Positions 37,801 through 50,596 of a DNA stretch of 64,000 bases are shown here, one piece after another. The stretch covers positions 24,076,828-24,140,827 of the forward strand of contig NC_091141.1 of NCBI RefSeq assembly GCF_041381155.1. The letters run 5' to 3'. Position numbers and translations under genes: made by a program. The DNA is from Argopecten irradians. Its lineage: Eukaryota; Mollusca; Bivalvia; Pectinida; Pectinidae. Numbering within the stretch: position 1 is the first letter of the stretch; each line of letters opens with the position of its first letter. Under the pieces are notes generated by a model. It had not been told where the DNA came from. It did not search any database and worked only from the letters and a program-made list of their open reading frames with translations.

Positions 37801-40539
37801 TAGTTATAATTCGCAATCTGAACTTATTTCCTTGCATAGTACGATTACAGTCAAAAGATGACAATCCCATTCGTTATGAAAAACACGTATTAAATTTCTT
37901 TATGTAAACGAACATGTAGACGAACACGTTGTGTTAGTGTTATTTCGGACTGAAAAAGGCCCTATAGTGGCTAAATATATATTCCATAGAAATGATTTCT
38001 TATTTTACATTGAATTTATCTTGGCCTTTTCTTTTAGATTATTAATATACTAGCTTTATACTATGTTTATCGCATTAAGACTTTCATTATGCAAAAACAT
38101 AATTGATGACTGAAAAGATGATTGATAGATTTATTTTATAGAAAAGGTTAGTTTCAATCTTGTTGTTGAAATTGTTCATTTCATCAAACTTTGATTATCT
38201 GTTCAATTGCTTAACCCTTTCCGGCATATGCTTTATGAAGAAGACAATGGTTTTATCCTTGTTAAAGGAAATGATTGCTTCAATTCGCCCTAAGGAAAAA
38301 ATGTTAAAGTTAATGTTCAATACAACATAGCTTTGACTCACATGAAGGTAAAAGTATACACAAAACAATTGCTTCAACTCTTGTTAAGAAATCTTAACCT
38401 TTCCTCTTTTTTGTAGATAGTCGGTCTACCTAATGGTTTGACCTAAAGAGAATACATGTTTTAGATAACGGTAAGTTTGTTTGATATTTGTTGTTTATTT
38501 TTTCTTCTAACATGGTTCTTTGACTACAGCTTATAACTGTTTTTGTAATTTGTACGTCAAATAAATATGTTTTATTTCTTCTTCGCAGACCCTTTCGTCT
38601 GAAACGGAGAAACCAGGGGATAATGTACTTGGTAGGGATGAAAGATACTCGAATTATTCTTTTCAATCTAAGCACACCCAAAATACTGAAACCACTTTGA
38701 ATATCACGAGGAAATTATGTCGTATTTAAGATGCTCAAAACTTAATCATCATTGATTTAATAGAATTGGCAAATAAAAGAGTTGTTGCATTTTAACGGTC
38801 TAAAATGTTCTCAAGCTTAAGATATTTTGCATGCATTTTATACTTATCATATTACTATTAAGTTTCAAGGACATACCATTATTAAAACACTTCAAGTTTT
38901 AAAAATACAAATGAGATTTAGCATTAGAGTCAGCGTCTGTAGTCTTGATATCTAATTCAACATTTTTTTTCAAAATAATTTACAGAGGAGAGCCATGTAA
39001 GCTGGAATATTGCCGGAGTTGTTTTGGTAATATATAAATACATTTGTAGGAGCTACCGGGAAACATCTAGACTGATACAGGGTTGAGATATATGTTGTTA
39101 ATAATGTATATCTGTACTTAGTCTGAGACATTCCGAGGTGAGGACGGTACACATGTACGTTTGATACTAGGGTCTGCCAGAACACAGGCGATTAGCATCA
39201 GATTAAGTGATGGCATGCGTTTACATAATTAGACCACAGCATGCTGACCTGTTCCTCCTAGCACACGAGCCAAATGTGAATGTTACATGGCATTCATCTT
39301 TCCATGCTCGTGTCATTTTTAAGTTGTTTTTTGTTGTTGTTGGTTTTTTTTTTATTTAAATGTATGTTGTTGCTAAGCGTCATAGTATTGGCCACTGATA
39401 TGATAACTGTAATATTTAAACAGGGCTTATGTATCAAAATGTGTTTAAAATCGTATTTAGTCAATTTACAGTTTTCTAAAATACATGTTCTTGAAATAAT
39501 TTGGTTTCCATTATTTGTATTAAAATTCTCAATTATGTCTTATTTCTTATTATAAATATTATATACATTGTTTACTAAAAGTAAACGGTATAATATTTTA
39601 TATACTTTAGTAAATTAATTTATTTTTTTCTTGATGGCATTTAAATAGTTTGGCTGCTTTTGACAAATTTATATGATTGAGTGTGTATTCGCGTTAAATT
39701 GTCCAGACAAAAAGCAAAGTATCGCCTATCGACTGACTATTTGATTGAAAACAAATTGGAAGTTTTGCAAAAAGAGGCATCCCAAAGGAAAGGGGAAAGC
39801 CTTCGTTATTTCTAACAATTTAGGAAGCTTCCTGAACGGGAAGCTCACTTTAGGGAGTTTCATGGATAGATACTAGCCAAATGATGGTGTTTGAAGTGCA
39901 CATTTATAGTATATCTCCAAATGTGTGGAACATAATTATAAAATATCATTTCAAAGGTTATGTTAATTCAAAGAAAACGTCAAAATAAAACATTTGACAT
40001 GAATGCAATGATGAATTTGAATTAACACGCCTAATACATGTAGGAGATTCACACAGTTAAAAAAAGCGAATTATGATGTCCAGACTTTCCGTTAGTAAAT
40101 ATTTACCCTCAATCTGACCTGAAGCGTGTAATTATTTTACCATCGCTTGCTTCTCAAATTTTATATATCATTTGATTGTCAGTTAGAGATATGAATCACC
40201 ACAACTCCTTGACATTCATCAATTAGCGCCGCAAGAGATTATTTTAACATACCCAATTATCCCCTCCAATAAGGAAAACGTATCCAATTATCTTTTATAA
40301 ACATGTATATGTATTTCTGACTGATCTGGTTTCAAGATTTGGTAAATCCATAACATTGGGGAAATCTTGATCTGTATAGAACCGACCCGAAGCGGTTAAG
40401 AAATATTCAAAGTATTAAAAATAATAATATTATAAACGTAATATAATAGCTTGACGATGCAATTATGCAAGTCAAACAATAGAATGCGACACTACTTGTT
40501 CTTAATGATGAATTTGAATACTGTTTCGTGTTATGGAAA

Positions 40540-40700
40540 TATAGCATAAAAATCATAGACTAAATAAACTGCGACGCAGTAAGTTGTACCAATCAATCAG
40601 AACCGACGTTACTAACGGCAACACCATTTTGTATGGAATGATAAAGTATATTTTTAGCCAATGAAAACGCTCGTCACATGCAAGCTTGAATGAATAAAAA
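40540..40700 (+). repeat. dispersed repeat family B, copy 1
   Basis: Carries the family phrases CCAATCAATCAGAACCGACG, then TTTTTAGCCAATGAAAACGC and CAAGCTTGAATGA. Shared with 44010-44175, 46150-46445, 48973-49175 (inverted) and 57145-57285. Non-coding. Confidence 0.65.
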
Positions 40701-43207
40701 TGGAAGAAGTATTATTTCAAAATAATTGAGGACAACCATCCTTAATCACAATTCTTGGGACCATAAATGTGTCTAATTCTTCTTTGCAGTTCTGTAATTT
40801 TGGCTTTTTTCGAATTATATCCCCTTGGTAACTATATTGTTACTCTTACAGCTACGATGAATTAATTGGTTCTGTACTGTTTACATACTGTACATGTAAA
40901 GACATGATGAGAGGGCATTAATACATGTTGCCAATTTGCGCCCTATATAGCCTAAAGAGACGTCTGTAGGGACTTGATGGGACATACGAGAACCTTGAGC
41001 AGTGGGTGGGGCTAACATTTCACAGCGAGTCGTAATCCTCACTTCATAGTTATTTAGTATTTATATTTCAAAGTCATATGTTGGCTCTTTTCGTTACTTT
41101 TATTTCCCTTACGTCTCTGCATGTGAGTGAAGGGGTACGTGTACTAAATGCAAATGGCGTCTTCGTGTAAAACAAGATGATCGTGATCCGTACAGTGCAA
41201 TGGCGATGTATATCTAACGAAGCACAAGATCGCCGTCTGTATCAACTTTTGATCGTAAAGATATTTTATTTATAGTGTATACATGTTATTATATCTAAGT
41301 CTATGTGAGCCTACTCCAGAATCATCGTTCTATCAAAAAAGTTTCCAAAACTCGGATGTTTATCAGGTTTCAGTAACTGTGTATTTGTATATTTAGAGTT
41401 TTTGGAAATGCATTAAGAAATAAGGACATATCAAAAAACTTTTATAAGCAATGCTAACTGTCCAACTTTACCTTGCTATGCTTGGGTATAATTATTGTTT
41501 AAACTACCTACTATTTTAAAGGTTATTACGTTTGTGTATCCACAAGGACAAATAATATCGGAAGGAAATTAAAATGAATGGGAAAACATGTGGTCAAGCT
41601 GTTATTCCGTGAACTTTCCACCTTCGATTCGGGATCGAGCCTGACCACACAGGTAGTTGCTAAAATAGATTACTTCTCGAAATACAGCTTATCTTTTGAA
41701 ATCAATAGAGAATGTTGTATCTATCGCTCTAACTTAGGACAAGTGATTACGTAAGTTTGATATATGCACAAATTATCATAACTTGCTCAACTATCCTGAC
41801 TTTGGATCGGTAACATCCATTGGTTAACGACGATAATGGTACGTTCTGTATCATTATAGGGGGTCGACATCTGCCCCTTATCGTTCCAGCTGCAAACTGC
41901 CTTAGCGAACGTGATAAACACATGTGGTACGCGCCACAAAACAATCAACTCGGCAAGTGGTAATTCCGGCAAATGAATTATGTTTATCTAAAGTCTATTT
42001 TTAAAACTTTTTTTTTCGTGCAATGTATATCAAATCAGAAGCAAACTGCAACAGCGAAAAATGATTATAAAAAGATACATATATCGTATTTATCTTTCAT
42101 TTTTCCCGTGTCTACGTCATCAGTAATATCTCAAATTAGAAGTTTCGCTGATAATTTACATTACGGCTAATATTGTACCCAGCTGTGTTTAGAAGTTGCC
42201 ATGAAGTATGTTAATATTTTTTTCAACAGGTTGGCGGCATGTGTTTACATTTTTATTGCCACAGAAGTGGGCGTTATGATCTGTTGTTTATGGGAGTTTG
42301 TTGATGCATGTCATTATATCGATGAACTTTACCCCCATGCTGCCTTCTCCACCCCCTCCTGCTTCTCCCTCCACACAAACAATTATGGCCTACCCCCTAC
42401 CGAAACGTAAACACTGAGCAGCGCTGAGAGATAGTTTAGGGCAGACAGACGTATACATAGATGTCTAGTTACCTACAGCACCTATAGCCTATTTCAGATA
42501 GTTTCGACGATGAAGTGCATAAACACATATACACACACAAAGTCGGGGGCGTTGGATATATGTTGAGTGTTATGAAATGAAATACGATACCTATCGAGGT
42601 GATAATATGAATCCATGACCTCCGTTATCTTACAAGCTGAGCTTCCTGACCTGCAGAACCAAACGGCCGAAACGCATTACAACTTTTAATGTACACTATC
42701 TCATAAACATGCTGTTCAGTCGTAACCTAGGGGTTTGCTACACGCATTTTATACGTTTCACAGTAAAGGTTCGAGAATCATACAGAGATTTGTTATCATG
42801 TCATTATCATTTGGTATTTTTTATCCGTGAATACAGACTTTCTTTCAATGGAATGGTTGTAGCTTCAAAAAAGTTATAAACAAAAGTTAAGTTGTTGTTA
42901 TTGATTCGCGTTTAAAAATGATATTACAATGAAGTTTTGTATATACCTAATATATCAAGGCATTGTATAAAATAAGTATAAATGTTGCTTTCAAGGGACA
43001 CTGAATCATTAACGTGAAAATTTCCGCGAGTGAAAATTTACGTTATTTACTACAGATGCCCTTTTCCGCGAAAATTCCCCATACGCGTAATACCGTACTG
43101 CGAAAATACAAAAACGCAAAATGTACAGTATATTACTTATCAGTCTCATCTGATAGACGGGTGAGATGATAACGTGTTATTGAATGAAAAAAATCACAGT
43201 AGAGTAT

Positions 43208-43380
43208 CCCGTCTTTGCATACTACACAGTTAACTCCCTTGTGCGTAAATATCCATGGTTACGTCATTATAATATGAGCAAAACCCGAAAAGTATGACGG
43301 TACACCCGGAAACACACATGCCGTCTTAATCAATAGCTATACCTTCAAGGGCAGATAACTTTGTAATATGCAAATACAGA
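43208..43380. mobile_element. MITE family A, copy 4
   Basis: Starts CCGTCTTTGCATACTACACAG-like and ends AAGGGCAGATAACTTTGTAA. The middle has lost the CRE-like palindrome (GCCGTCTTAATC). Confidence 0.78.
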
Positions 43381-43620
43381 AATTTATACTGAATCGTATT
43401 GAATCCAGATAATGAACTTCAACCATAAATGGCCACAATATCATTAAAATTAGATTCAGCAGTATTATTGGAGCCTTTCCAAGAGAATTTAAGTAAAATC
43501 TGGCATATCATGAGATTAAAAGTTAGACAAATCTGTGTCAATAAGTCAGAGTAGGTAGACGGACGATTATTTAGTAACTTACATAGGGGTGTCCTTCAAG
43601 AATAGGGATGCTATTAAATA

Positions 43621-43953
43621 AAGGTTAAAGTGAACAGTCGGGCAAATATGGTGTGAATGTATCCAGTATAATTTCTTATGAAATAGAAAAATTAAATCTC
43701 TCGCCAAAATCTGTCTGAGTACGGAGAAATTAATTTAAAGTATAGGAATCCTAAAACGTCCTCCCGGCTGACTATGTCCGTGGTTACATTTACACGCAGC
43801 CTCGCTTTCAATGCTTTCAACTTTCCTTTACTTTAATGGTCAGAACTGGGAAACGTAAGCAGAACTTGGCCGTCGTATTAATATGTGAGAACTTTTGGAA
43901 GGCCAATGAACGCATTTAGACTGGTTTCTTTGCCCGACTATTCACTTTAAAGG
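43621..43953. mobile_element. MITE with AGTGAAYAGTCGGGCAAA ends
   Basis: Left end AAGGTTAAAGTGAACAGTCG followed by GGCAAA; right end TTTGCCCGACTATTCACTTT followed by AAAGG. Length about 330 bp, no coding capacity. Confidence 0.7.
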
Positions 43954-44009
43954 TAAAGGACGTCTACCGACTGACTATTGTACACAATCGTAAAATTCCA
44001 AAATTAGGT

Positions 44010-44175
44010 AGGGACTCTTTTCTTCTATGAAATTATTACGCCGTTGTATCAGTTAATCAGAAGCGACGTCATAAACGTCGACGTCATTTTCAGTTTATAG
44101 GACGTTGAAGTAAATCGTCATGCCTATATAAATGCTCCTTCAATGAGAATCAATGCTTAATAAAAGCACAGGGTT
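44010..44175 (+). repeat. dispersed repeat family B, copy 2
   Basis: GACTCTTTT...ATGAAATTATTACGCC...AATCAGAAGCGACGTCATAA marks the family; the tail is more diverged than in the other copies. Confidence 0.6.
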
Positions 44176-44836
44176 CATAATCGAGTGTTACTATTTCATT
44201 TTTCCCGTAAAGATACACAAAGTGGACATATTATGGATGTTTTGTGGCACACTGGCGGCCACTTTACATTAGAACCTGTTATATAATTAGTCATCAAAAC
44301 GAAAATCTGAAATCGATGCCATATATCGAAAAATTGATTAATTAATCGCATTTGTCAAATTTTATATACCGGATTTAAGGGACCAATACCAAAGAAAAAA
44401 AATAAAGAAATTTCCTGAAACATAGAGCCACTTTTTTAAAATTTAGGGGCCAATGGCCAAAGGGACTACTCAAAAATGACCCCTGAATACATGCGTAACT
44501 AGCAATAAAACGATCGTCTACATTGTCTAAACATTATAAGCTACAATATGTATTATGAAACAGACTATAGATCATCTCCAGTCGAAGAGTCGTATTTCAG
44601 TAGTACTAATTTGGTGTAGCACTGGCTTTCTACTCCTCACACTAACCACATTTCCACATTTTATGGTTTATTTCAAAAAAATGATGTTTAAATCAACCAT
44701 GCCCTTGGATTCCATGACCGTGACGCTGAATTTAAGGCGAGCGTGAAGAAGAGTAACGCTGTGTCGAGCAATGACAATTTATATAGCGATCCATATATAC
44801 TGGCTATGGCTCAAATAAAAAAAATCTTATACGTAC

Positions 44837-44938
44837 CTTTTTGACGGATAACTGTGAGTTGAAATCTGTCCCTCCCTGTAGCCTGAACCCCCAGGGATCC
44901 ATGCTGCTATTTCTCTGAAGTTGTATGTAGGTTTGCAT
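44837..44938 (-). CDS. short PDZ protein, first coding exon
   Basis: ATG at 44936-44938 opens MQTYIQLQRNSSMDPWGFRL, then QGGTDFNSQLSVKK ending in phase 0 at donor GTACGT. This is the N-terminal half of a PDZ domain: strand betaA, the carboxylate-binding loop (PWGF in place of GLGF) and the QGGxDF stretch characteristic of PDZ-LIM proteins. Joined to 34899 it gives ...SVKK-VTEGSPSYG, the expected continuous fold. A possible acceptor (ATTCCAG, ending at 44954) lies 15 nt upstream of the ATG, so a separate 5' UTR exon is likely, perhaps in the CpG-richer stretch at 45062-45410. Binding partners are inferred from the family only. Confidence 0.9.
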
Positions 44939-45061
44939 GATGAAAAATATAAACTGGAATGATTTAAAGTTTTAAAAAAATCAAAATTCGGCGAAATTTC
45001 ACCAAGAAGTTTAACTTTTTCTTTTCCACTGGTAAAAATAAATAATAGATTGAAGCTTTTT

Positions 45062-45410
45062 TCACTGCACGACTGAACACCGGTAAACGTCCTCTAAGTC
45101 CGAGAGTCTCGCGCCCCCGAGATTTGGCGTTTTATATGGAAGAAGAACAAGCCGCAATGTTCTGTTGTCCAGACAACGTATGAGAGAGTAGAGGGGAGTG
45201 TGAATATAGATATAATGAAGTAGGAGGGGAGCGAGGCTAGATGCCGTAACAGATAGATATTTCTGTAAACGTGTGCTATTTATAACAGAGTGCGTGCATA
45301 CACGTCTAGTGCGCGCGGGATGTATTGGACAGACGAATGCTTCGGCACGTGAGGAATTTCTTTCGCTGCGGGAGATGGTTCTTCTCTTTCGTCCTAACAC
45401 CACCTATATA
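45062..45410 (-). promoter_or_regulatory. CpG-richer stretch, possible PDZ gene promoter/5' UTR exon
   Basis: This is visibly richer in G+C and in CG dinucleotides (GCGCGCGGGATG, CTCGCGCCCCCGAG, TTCGCTGCGGGAG) than the surroundings, and lies 120-470 bp upstream of the PDZ initiator ATG. No TATA box or initiator can be assigned. The long open frame across it on the minus strand (113 residues) has no family resemblance. Confidence 0.35.
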
Positions 45411-45881
45411 TCCAACCTCAAGATCCACCTATGTCAGAATTTGTAAACAGCGTGTAATTATGTTGTCTTTGCTTTGTCATACGAAAGTAAACGGGGACGA
45501 AGAGTCAATTTAACTTTACATATTGCAGGTGGTACCGACACAAGATAACGACTAAAGATAAGTGTCTAACAGTCGTGGATAAGATTAAGGACTTAGAAAA
45601 ATAATAACAAAAAAAAGACGATTTATGTAATTTATTTTATTTGTGTTATTTAACGATGGTTAAGACTTGAATTTATCGTTTAACTGTTTTTTCAATGAGG
45701 TCTCCGCCTGTTTATAATAGGCACGCCCATATCACACACTTATCGTACACAAGACTTGTGATAAGCTGGTAACACTACATAATGTAAGTAAGTGAAATAT
45801 TTTAACGAGTTTAATTAAGGATTAAGTTGATTATATTTTTTATGTTTCGGAGAGATAACACAAAAATCGAAGAAGAGCAAC
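45411..45881. other. intergenic, nothing recognised
   Basis: AT-rich spacer upstream of the PDZ gene with no supported feature. Confidence 0.4.
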
Positions 45882-46144
45882 TCAAGGTATTATCGACAAT
45901 GTTCTCTTTACGTTTGATTAAAAAAGTTTCTTTTGAATATTTATTATGGGGGTCGATAATCGATAAAATGGGTCGATAATACAGTGTGATAGAAGGTCTA
46001 TATCAACCTATTTCTCAAAAATAAGACACCGCTAAAACTCTATTATGAAGTCCAATTTAAAGCTTTTGTATGACACTCTAGAAATTTCCGATTGCATTCT
46101 TCCCCTGTAGCTTAAACATTGTTAAGGGGTCGATAATACCTCAA
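45882..46144. mobile_element. small MITE with TCAAGGTATTATCGAC ends
   Basis: TCAAGGTATTATCGAC at 45882 is matched by GTCGATAATACCTCAA ending at 46144; the GGGTCGATAAT motif also occurs three times inside. About 263 bp, non-coding. Confidence 0.6.
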
Positions 46145-46149
46145 TATGC

Positions 46150-46445
46150 TCTGTATATTACGATGAGAGCACACTTAGAGTTTTTTCTAATTATATCTCC
46201 ATAACATATATATAGATAAAGTATACTAAAATCAATCCATATAATTCAATTTACTATAGCTTATCTATTTGAAATTCCGAATTCATTTTAGGACTCTTTT
46301 GTTTCTAATAAATCATTAACTCGTTATCTCAGCCAACCAGAAGCGGCGTTACAATGAGCGACGCTATTTTTTCCTTTAATTGCTGAAAAGTTGAGGTATT
46401 TTTAAGCCAATGAAAATGCTCGTAACAAGCATGATTGAATTATTA
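46150..46445 (+). repeat. dispersed repeat family B, copy 3 (longest)
   Basis: Includes TTATATCTCCATAACAT, TTTTAGGACTCTTTTGTTTCT, CCAACCAGAAGCGGCGTTAC and TTTTTAAGCCAATGAAAATG. The 5' part matches the inverted copy at 48973-49175. Confidence 0.7.
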
Positions 46446-46630
46446 GTACATAACCACGAAATTATATTTATCACACTAGTACAATAAGAGATATAATATA
46501 AAAAAAAACTTTCGATTTCGTTTTTAATCAAGACATGCACAATTCGTCTCGCATGTGACGTTGGTCATGGCGTCACTAGCCACTCATTTAATGTGTCTTT
46601 TCATACAGTGTCTCCAAAAAAGGACGTCAT

Positions 46631-47867
46631 ATATATAGAGAAACAGTGTTTTGATTGCGTTAAAGATGGTATGAACGCAATGGATACAGACATATCAAGT
46701 TGATACTACTCATCGATTGAAACCTCTTTTTACAAAAATGAAACATTGAACAGTGTTTTGATTGCGTTAAAGATGGTATGAGGACCGCAGCAATGGGATT
46801 GAACAGACGTTAAAGATGGTATGAACCAATGTACAAATACCAATTAGCGCGTTAGCGCTACATGTAGAATATGTCTGTATCCAATTGCGTTCATACCACC
46901 TTTAACGCAATCAAAACACTGTTCAATCTTTATATTTACATAAATAAGTCTCTACTTTTACGTCAAATTTAAAACGGTGATGGTTGCTAAGTTGGGTAAC
47001 TACGGTAGTCAGGATAACCGAAGATATAGTTGAATGTTGTAGCTGTAGTTTAATTTTAAATATAACAATGACACCTTTAAATCATTTTTAAATTTGTTTT
47101 TTTTTTTAAATTTGATAATGTATCAATAATGTTCATTTCGAATAAAAATTTTAGATAACCGAGGCGGAATGACTACCTGTATATTATCGTTGACAGGGTA
47201 GTGATGCGGTCCGAAGTTGAGCGAGCCGCCATATTTGATGTTCAACCGAGGAAAGTAACTGTGAAATAGCCTGTTGATCAAATGGTATGACTGTTGAGCT
47301 GCTGAATGTTTGTAATGTATGTATCGGTCTACGTACGCGATATAGACTAATTCTTCATAGTCACGACCTTTATTTTATTGTACGGATGATAAAATGGTAT
47401 GACCTGACGTAACTATGGAATTCCTCGAACATTAAAGAGGAAAGCCCCGGTTGTAGCCTCGACCAGCGATTCTTTTTGTTGTTTATTACCGTTACAATGC
47501 TTGAAGACATATTCTGTTTTGATGACAAATACATTTTAATTGGATCTAATAACAACTCTTTATTATTATTTTTAATGCGATAACGAGGAAACTTTGTTTA
47601 CACTTCATACAGTAGGCCAACAGTGTAGGCTATTGACGAGCATGACATTGTCTGTGCCACCTATGGATCAGTCTTGAGACAAATAGAAGACCGTCTGTCA
47701 TCTGTGAAAAGGTCAAATGTGAATTAAGTAATTAAAGTTTATTTAGATTATCATATGACGCAAAATCTTACCGAAATGTAAATTAGAAGTAGTCCGATCC
47801 TACTCTGGGTTTGTATTTGAACGCAACTCCCCTCCCGTTGACTATATAGGGGCATATGTAAATATAA
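46631..47867 (+). mobile_element. hairpin-ended element, copy A
   Basis: Starts TATATAGAGAAACAGTGTTT; an inverted pair follows (46631-46700 against 46869-46936, containing TTGCGTTAAAGATGGTATGA / TCATACCACCTTTAACGCAA), closing near 46850 on GCGC-GTTA-GCGC. A partial extra copy of the arm is inserted at 46750-46825. The body (46970-47867) is non-coding and ends GTTGACTATATAGGGGCATA followed by TGTAAATATA. It matches copy B (58085-59137) in inverse orientation in blocks over the whole length: TTGCTAAGTTGGGTAACTAC, GAGCGAGCCGCCATATTTGA, AATTGGATCTAATAA and the terminal block. Confidence 0.85.
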
Positions 47868-48972
47868 CGTTATATTTTATTTATCAACTCGGGTTTGAAT
47901 TTTTGTACATTGTAACATAAGTTTGCAGGTTTTGTTGTTGTTGTTTATGAAGGTGGATTTTTAAACGTGCACAAATGAAAACTAAGTTTTTGAACCTAAT
48001 AAAAAACCTTCGCATCATGCATGTACATGTACATATTATACGAACTTTTGAAAGGTATTTTTATTTCAGACCATCGGGTCAAGGTCAAAGTGACGTAATA
48101 ACGATGCACTACACATTGTCATTTTATTTCAGGAAAAATGCAAAATTCAATTGTAAAGATTAGCCGAGATTAAGATTTCTTTTTTTTTGAAAGGGTTCGT
48201 TCATAATTATTTATTTTCACACCAAAGGTTTCTTTGTCATTATTTTATTAATTATAATTATTTATTGTCCTATAAAAATATTAATATCACATCTCATGCA
48301 CGCTCAACAACGACAACGATGTGTTTTATACGGCATTTGTTATAAATAGAATACAAGCTCTGTTGAAACTTATGAGAGTTATCTCCCTTTTAATTGTAAA
48401 GTAGTGTAGACGATCGCTAATGTGCACGAGGTTTAATGTATACGAGATTTTATGAAACGGGTCTAAGAAGTTTTTTTGTTTTTGCGAGCCTTGGCTCTCA
48501 TATGAAAAGAACACAAATTTAAGATACTTTTATCACATAACTACAAAAACCTACAGTACAAAGACTTTCACGTTAGTGGGCTAATGTAAATATTGTTAAT
48601 AAATAAATGTTCATTGACAAGTGACAAAAACGCGTATATTGACGTGTCAGCAAAATCGAGTACGATTTAGTCTTCATATTCGGATAAAAGAAAAGAAAGA
48701 AAGAAGAAACAAATCATAATAAAAACAAACATAAAAAGACAAAAGTAGATACAACTAAAACAAATACAAAAAACAAACCTAGCAAAAAAATCATGTATAG
48801 CTTATAGCAACATGTACTTTTTAGCCAGTGTTATGTTGAAGATTGCATGGACATTTGCTCTTAAGGTAGCTGTTCATCTGTGACAGCTAGCTACCCGACA
48901 AGTTCTGACTTGTAACATTTGTAGCATTTTTATTGCCTTAAAATTTACTTCGTCAGCCTATAAAGGAAAAAA
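47868..48972. other. intergenic, nothing recognised
   Basis: AT-rich with A-rich runs at 48690-48790. No supported feature. Confidence 0.4.
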
Positions 48973-49175
48973 AATTGCGTCGGCGCTTGTATCGTCGCTT
49001 CGGATTGGCTGATAATAACGGCGATATGATTTCATAGACAAAAGAGTCCCAAAATGAATTTCGAATACTGAAGAATCTTTAGTCATTGAATTAAAAGTAT
49101 TAATTTGAAAAGATTTTTAATGTTATGGAGATATAATTAAAAAAAAGCTTATTGTGCCCTCATCATAAAGCGCTT
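48973..49175 (-). repeat. dispersed repeat family B, copy 4 (inverted)
   Basis: Reads as the complement of 46150-46445: CGTCGCTTCGGATTGGCTGA, ACAAAAGAGTCCCAAAATGA, ATGTTATGGAGATATAATTA. Confidence 0.65.
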
Positions 49176-49974
49176 AGCGGTTTATTTAGAGTACAGTCAG
49201 ATTTTTGTGTTATATATCTCCATAACATGATACATCTATTTAAGTTAATCCTTAAATATTCCATAAACACTGCAAACCCCTCTCACATTTATAGTAAGGT
49301 GTAAAAGCATTCTAACCCTTTGAACATATATTGGAGTAATTCCATGTCTGAATTACTATTACAGGCTTATGAATTTCACTTAAATTCATCTAGTTTTACA
49401 GCACGTGGAACTGCACGTGTCGAAGATTAAAACATCCCATAATTATTCCTTCAGTAACAATTCTACAAAGGCAATGTACTATTTATTCGCTTTAAATAGT
49501 TTTACATGTACAAACACATGTATGACAGTAGACTTTGTTGTCGTGAGTTTAGCTTTACGAGTTAACTAACTTTTGTTTTCTTTTTCATTTACTTTGTTAA
49601 TTCTCTCTGTTAAATCATCAGACCGAAACCATGTGATTTTAGGGTCATATAAATAACAGATGTCGTTCCACATGAACTAACAGGATTAACATGGACTCGT
49701 ACGTAGTCAGTTATAGTACATAGTAATACAATTTCGCCTGATGCATTATTGATAAAAACACCTTTAGCCTGTTTTGTTAAATGGTGCGTAACATCGCTGT
49801 GCGATGGAGCAGAAGATAAGTAATGTCTACAGTGTTTCGCTCTGTGCATCTTTACATCTGATTCATGTTAATGCATGATAGATGATACATTATCTTGTGT
49901 TTTAAGTAGGTGTGAAATCCTCTTAATTATCTAAATAACAGATATTTTTGTGTACTTTTAAAGATGTTCGCTTA
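49176..49974. other. intergenic, nothing recognised
   Basis: No supported gene. A second ATATCTCCATAACATGAT phrase at about 49215 suggests another fragment of repeat family B. Confidence 0.4.
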
Positions 49975-50165
49975 TTACCAAAAGCCCTCCACCTCTGGAA
50001 TATTGGTTCGTAACCCATGTGGAGCAGCTGCCAGGAACTGACCGCTGACCGCTGGTTTTCCTCCGAGAATTCCGGCATTGGTCCACCATCTAACCCTGGA
50101 GGTCTTTAAATGACCCTGGCGGTTAATATGACGTTAAGATAATCAAAATCAAACCAAATGCCATT
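49975..50165 (+). mobile_element. SINE-like retroposon
   Basis: Contains CTGGTTTTCCTCCGAGAATT-CCGGC and CCTGGAGGTCTTTAAATGAC followed by CCTGGCGGTTAATATGACGT, ending TAAGATAATCAAAATCAAACC. The string of 'TTTTCCTCCG...TCCGGC', 'TTAAATGACCCTGG' and a terminal GTTAA...AATCAAAACCAAA-like tail is typical of mollusc tRNA-derived SINEs as I know them. The tRNA-like head is weak (GGTTCGTAACCC near 50005). Confidence 0.6.
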
Positions 50166-50596
50166 TAATAGAAATTGAAACAGGGTTAATATGTTTCATT
50201 TATTTCCCTTTAATCCGATACCATCCTCGATACTCCAGGCTATCAATTACGATCGTAAGTGAGTCATACTATTTTAACAAGATGTACAAAGAACAAATAA
50301 AAAAGATAATTGATTTCCACGTGGAAGGGTAACGTAACCTAAACCTCGATGAATGTTGTTTCAGGTTGTATATTTATATTCAGTTATACATTACCATATC
50401 ATTGGTATTTGTCCTAGATAAACTTTTTTATTGTGTTTTTTATCTCCTGTTGCCTTTCTCTTGCTTAACATCGATACCGTTATATTAATGTTGTAGAAGT
50501 TAAATAATAGAAATAATTGGAATCAACTGAAGAAAACGAAAAATTAGGCTGAAACCAGAGCGTTTTTAACCAGCAATTCCCTTTTACTCCCTTTTT
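50166..50596. other. intergenic, nothing recognised
   Basis: No gene or repeat supported between the SINE and the tandem array. Confidence 0.4.

Larger units (their letters stand above)
34900..44836 (-). other. PDZ gene intron 1 (9.9 kb)
   Basis: Donor GTACGT (44836-44831), acceptor GGCAG at 34904-34900. It contains dispersed repeat family B (40540-40700; 44010-44175), MITE family A copy 4 (43208-43380) and a MITE at 43621-43953. No further exon on either strand was recognised, including no LIM-like Cys/His pattern. Confidence 0.7.

Noticed and set aside
45062-45403. 113-residue minus-strand frame upstream of the PDZ gene
   Set aside because: Sits in a CpG-richer stretch likely to be promoter or 5' UTR; no domain, low-complexity basic composition.
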